Positions 12,182 through 14,531 of a stretch of DNA of 14,531 nt are shown here, one piece after another. The DNA is from Halovenus sp. (GTDB lineage Archaea > Halobacteriota > Halobacteria > Halobacteriales > Haloarculaceae). How positions within the stretch are numbered: the stretch's first letter is position 1; every line of letters begins with the position of its first letter. Position numbers and translations under genes: made by a program. The DNA lies in contig PUNZ01000053.1 of NCBI GenBank assembly GCA_003551945.1, forward strand, positions 1-14,531. Reading direction: 5' to 3'. Below the pieces are notes generated by a model. It did no database searches. It was not told the DNA's origin and saw only the letters and a program-made list of their open reading frames with translations.

Positions 12182-13233
12182 ACTGCGAGCACCCCCACGA
12201 TAGCGGCGGTCAGGAACAGATTCACAAACGCCAGCACGAGCATCCCCTTCCAGCCAATCTCGATGAGCTGGTCGATACGAACCCGTGGGAGCGCTGAACG
12301 CATCCACTGCGTGAGCAAGAAGACTGCCCAAATTTTGATGAGGAACCAGACAAATCCGGGGAGAATCGGTCCTGCTGGCCCACCAAGGAAGATAGTGGCG
12401 ATGATGGCCCCACCAAGGAAGATGTGAACGAACTCGCCAAGATAGAACAGCACGAAGTACACCGAGGAGTACTCCGTCTGGTATCCAGCGACAATCTCCG
12501 TCGGTGCTTCCGGAATGTCGAACGGATTCCGCCCGACCTCCGCGACGTTCGCGGCCAGAAACAGCACAAATGCAAAGGGATTCAAAATGGCGAACCAGGC
12601 TGGAATTGCGACTGGTCCCAGTTCAACGAGCGTCTGGCTCTGTGCAGCCACAATTTCGCTCATCTGCAGCGAGCCCGCGAAAATGACCACTGAAATTCCG
12701 ACGAGAATGAGCGGAATCTCGTACGCAAGGTTCTGTGCAACGGCTCGTAGGCCACCCATCAAGGAGTATTTGTTGTTCGATGCATAGCCAGCCATCACAA
12801 GGCCAAGCGACGCAATCGATGCAATAGCAAAGACAAAGATGAGTCCAACCTCTGGGTCAGCCAGATGGAACTCAATCGGTCCAAGACTGCCCATCGGGAT
12901 GACCGCAAAACCAAGCAGGGCAGACGACGCGATAATCAACGGCGCAAGGTCCCATGCAGGGCGGTCGACACCCTCTGGAACGATTAGTTCTTTCGAGAGC
13001 AATCGGACCGCATCAGGAATAATAATCCCAACACCCCACGGTCCGAATTTGTTCACTGAGATACGGTCGGTGAACGCCGCCGTAATCTTTCGCTTTGCCC
13101 ACGGCCCCGCAAGCGCGGCGTTTGCAAGGATGATGCTGCCGATAATCGTTGCGCCAATCAGCCCACCGATAATCTCAGCCGGAAGGCCAGAGAGGCCGAG
13201 CAAATCACCGATTTGCTCCGGGAGCAACGTCAT
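12178..13233 (-). CDS. nuoH: NADH dehydrogenase-like complex subunit H
   Basis: Integral membrane subunit of the complex I-like enzyme, 351 residues with about eight hydrophobic helices, forming much of the quinone-binding cavity and the link to the proton-pumping arm. Motifs: a variant of the first cytoplasmic loop (SVNKFGPWG, about 59-67), AYEIPL (170-175), and the family-defining NPFDIPEAPTEIVAGYQTEY segment (236-255), which lines the quinone chamber. The ATG overlaps the nuoCD stop as ATGA, and the stop overlaps the next small ORF as ATGA, so translation is coupled throughout. The length is normal and no defect is visible. Confidence 0.96.
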   Translation of the reverse strand: MTLLPEQIGDLLGLSGLPAEIIGGLIGATIIGSIILANAALAGPWAKRKITAAFTDRISVNKFGPWGVGIIIPDAVRLLSKELIVPEGVDRPAWDLAPLIIASSALLGFAVIPMGSLGPIEFHLADPEVGLIFVFAIASIASLGLVMAGYASNNKYSLMGGLRAVAQNLAYEIPLILVGISVVIFAGSLQMSEIVAAQSQTLVELGPVAIPAWFAILNPFAFVLFLAANVAEVGRNPFDIPEAPTEIVAGYQTEYSSVYFVLFYLGEFVHIFLGGAIIATIFLGGPAGPILPGFVWFLIKIWAVFLLTQWMRSALPRVRIDQLIEIGWKGMLVLAFVNLFLTAAIVGVLAV

Positions 13234-14531
13234 CGGTCCACCTCCCCAAGCACGATATCAAGGCTGCCAAGCGCTGCAATCATATCCGGTACGTACTCGC
13301 CTTCGGACATAATTTCGAGTGATTGGAGGTTCGAGAATGCTGGACTGCGAATCTTGAACCGGGCAGGTTTGTCCGTGCCATCTGCACGGATGTAAATGCC
13401 GAGTTCACCTTTCGCACCCTCAACTGCACGATAGATTTCGGTATCCGAATCCGGCTTGAGCGTCCGTGGAACGTTCGATTGAATCGTTCGGTCGTCTTCC
13501 GGCCAGTCTTCGAGAATGTCGACACACTGCTCGATGATGCGGATGGACTGACGCATTTCCTCAAGTCGAACTCGTGCGCGCGCGAAGTTGTCACAACCAT
13601 CGTCGGTGATGACATCCCACTCAAGCTCATCGTAGTAGCCATACGGGTCATCCCGTCGGAGGTCGTAATCGACGCCGGAGCCTCGCAACACTGGGCCAGT
13701 ACAGCCGTAGCTTTTGGCCTCCTCAGGTGGGAGAATGCCGGTGTCGATGACACGCATCTGGAACAACTCGTTGGTGGTGAGCAGGTTGTGATACTCCTCA
13801 AGTCGGTCGGGGAACTCAGCAGTGAACTCACGAACCTTCTCGAAGTAGCGGTCGCGTGGTTCCGGCAGGTCCCACGCAACCCCACCAAGGCGGAGATAGT
13901 TGAACATCAACCGCTGGCCGGTGAGGTCCTCTAGCAGATTTTCGACGCGCTCGCGGTCGGTGATTGCGTACATGAAAATCGCCGTAAAGTCACCATAGAT
14001 GTCAAGCGCGAAGGTGCCGACTGCAAGCAAGTGTGCCGCAATCCGGCACATCTCCGCAGACATCGTCCGAATGACCTGTGCGTATTCCGGCACGTCAATG
14101 TCCGCAAGGTCCTCTGCGGCCCGGGCATAGGCCCACTCGTTGAGGATACCAGCCGAGATGTAATCCCACCGGTCAGGGTAGGGCATAATCTGGTGGCGAT
14201 AGGTCGATTGCTGACACATCTGCTCTTCACACCGGTGGAGATACCCGATATCGGGGTCCACATCGACGACCTGCTCGCCATCGAGCACCGCCCGCAGGTG
14301 CAACACACCGTGCGTTGCCGGGTGGTGTGGCCCGATGTTGAGAAACATCGTATCGGAGTCGTCCGCACCTTTGCCGCGTGTCTCCATCGGGTTGACGTGC
14401 TCTCGAAGCGGCACAATCTGTGGTTTGTCCTGGTTGTAATCAAGCGAGAGTGGATGTCCCTGCCACGTTTCAGGGAGGAGAATCCGGCGGAGGTCAGGGT
14501 GGTCTTCGTACTCGATGCCAACAAGGTCATA
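13230..14531 (-). CDS. nuoCD: NADH dehydrogenase-like complex fused subunit CD (5' end outside window)
   Basis: Quinone-reducing core of the complex I-like enzyme. The frame is open to the window edge, giving 433 residues. The upstream part (YDLVGIEYEDHPDLRRILLP, then ETWQGHPL) is the C-terminal signature of NuoC, and it continues in frame through a short linker into NuoD (GPHHPATHG, GYLHRCEE, YRHQIMPYPDRWDY). The gene is therefore a NuoC-NuoD fusion, as known in haloarchaea. The histidine-rich GPHHPATHG loop is the quinone-site loop of NuoD. The C-terminus ends DIVLGEVDR, close to the family's usual D...GEVDR ending. A GTG at 14414 is only an internal codon. The stop overlaps the nuoH ATG. 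Confidence 0.95.
   Translation of the reverse strand, partial: YDLVGIEYEDHPDLRRILLPETWQGHPLSLDYNQDKPQIVPLREHVNPMETRGKGADDSDTMFLNIGPHHPATHGVLHLRAVLDGEQVVDVDPDIGYLHRCEEQMCQQSTYRHQIMPYPDRWDYISAGILNEWAYARAAEDLADIDVPEYAQVIRTMSAEMCRIAAHLLAVGTFALDIYGDFTAIFMYAITDRERVENLLEDLTGQRLMFNYLRLGGVAWDLPEPRDRYFEKVREFTAEFPDRLEEYHNLLTTNELFQMRVIDTGILPPEEAKSYGCTGPVLRGSGVDYDLRRDDPYGYYDELEWDVITDDGCDNFARARVRLEEMRQSIRIIEQCVDILEDWPEDDRTIQSNVPRTLKPDSDTEIYRAVEGAKGELGIYIRADGTDKPARFKIRSPAFSNLQSLEIMSEGEYVPDMIAALGSLDIVLGEVDR

Noticed and set aside
13323..13934. 203-codon plus-strand ORF inside nuoCD
   Set aside because: It is fully antisense to conserved NuoD sequence and has no promoter or family resemblance; long antisense frames are common in haloarchaeal genes.

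Overview
The window looks like chromosome of a halophilic archaeon (class Halobacteria). The encoded proteins are strongly acidic. The gene families are typical of the group: LeuRS with an MSSSR signature, dodecin, a TbsP-type regulator, a fused NuoCD, and a paired Fluc/CrcB. Most start codons sit 25-29 bases downstream of a TATA-like element, the leaderless arrangement common in haloarchaea. A hand count of two lines gave 50-55% G+C, low for the class. No tRNA, rRNA, CRISPR array, transposase or integrase was seen.

Layout. 1-2187 (+) is the 3' three quarters of leuS. 2287-3213 (+) is a ZIP-family metal transporter behind a palindromic operator. It converges on an ornithine cyclodeaminase/alanine dehydrogenase family gene (3221-4207, -), with a shared hairpin at the junction. 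4292-5068 (-) holds two abutting crcB genes, a probable two-subunit fluoride channel. Divergent from them are a thioredoxin-like protein (5143-5556), an aminoglycoside-phosphotransferase-fold kinase (5643-6653) and a CoA-disulfide reductase/NADH oxidase-like flavoprotein (6686-8119), all on +. On - follow a small multidrug export family membrane protein (8126-8638), an unknown membrane protein with a low-complexity tail (8722-9288) and a phasin-like coiled-coil protein (9445-9996). A TbsP-type regulator (10178-10990, +) diverges from the phasin-like gene. A dodecin gene (11016-11216, -) follows. From 11217 to 11657 there is no intact gene. The nuo block nuoCD-(small ORF)-nuoH-nuoI then runs leftwards from the window end to 11658.

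How the genes relate. nuoCD, nuoH and nuoI encode the quinone-reducing and iron-sulfur connecting parts of a complex I-like enzyme, translationally coupled through ATGA overlaps. A 21-codon ORF bridges nuoH and nuoI and overlaps both. The phasin-like gene and tbsP carry the same 11-bp element at the same spacing before their TATA boxes, which suggests common control.

The most unusual region is 11217-11738. The last 26 codons of nuoI, with downstream spacer, occur in a near-identical second copy 197 bp away, and a diverged third copy lies next to dodecin. The nuo operon stops exactly here, whereas in the haloarchaeal operons I know nuoJ follows nuoI. This looks like a recurrent rearrangement or attachment point at the 3' end of nuoI. 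No enzyme that would do this is visible in the window.
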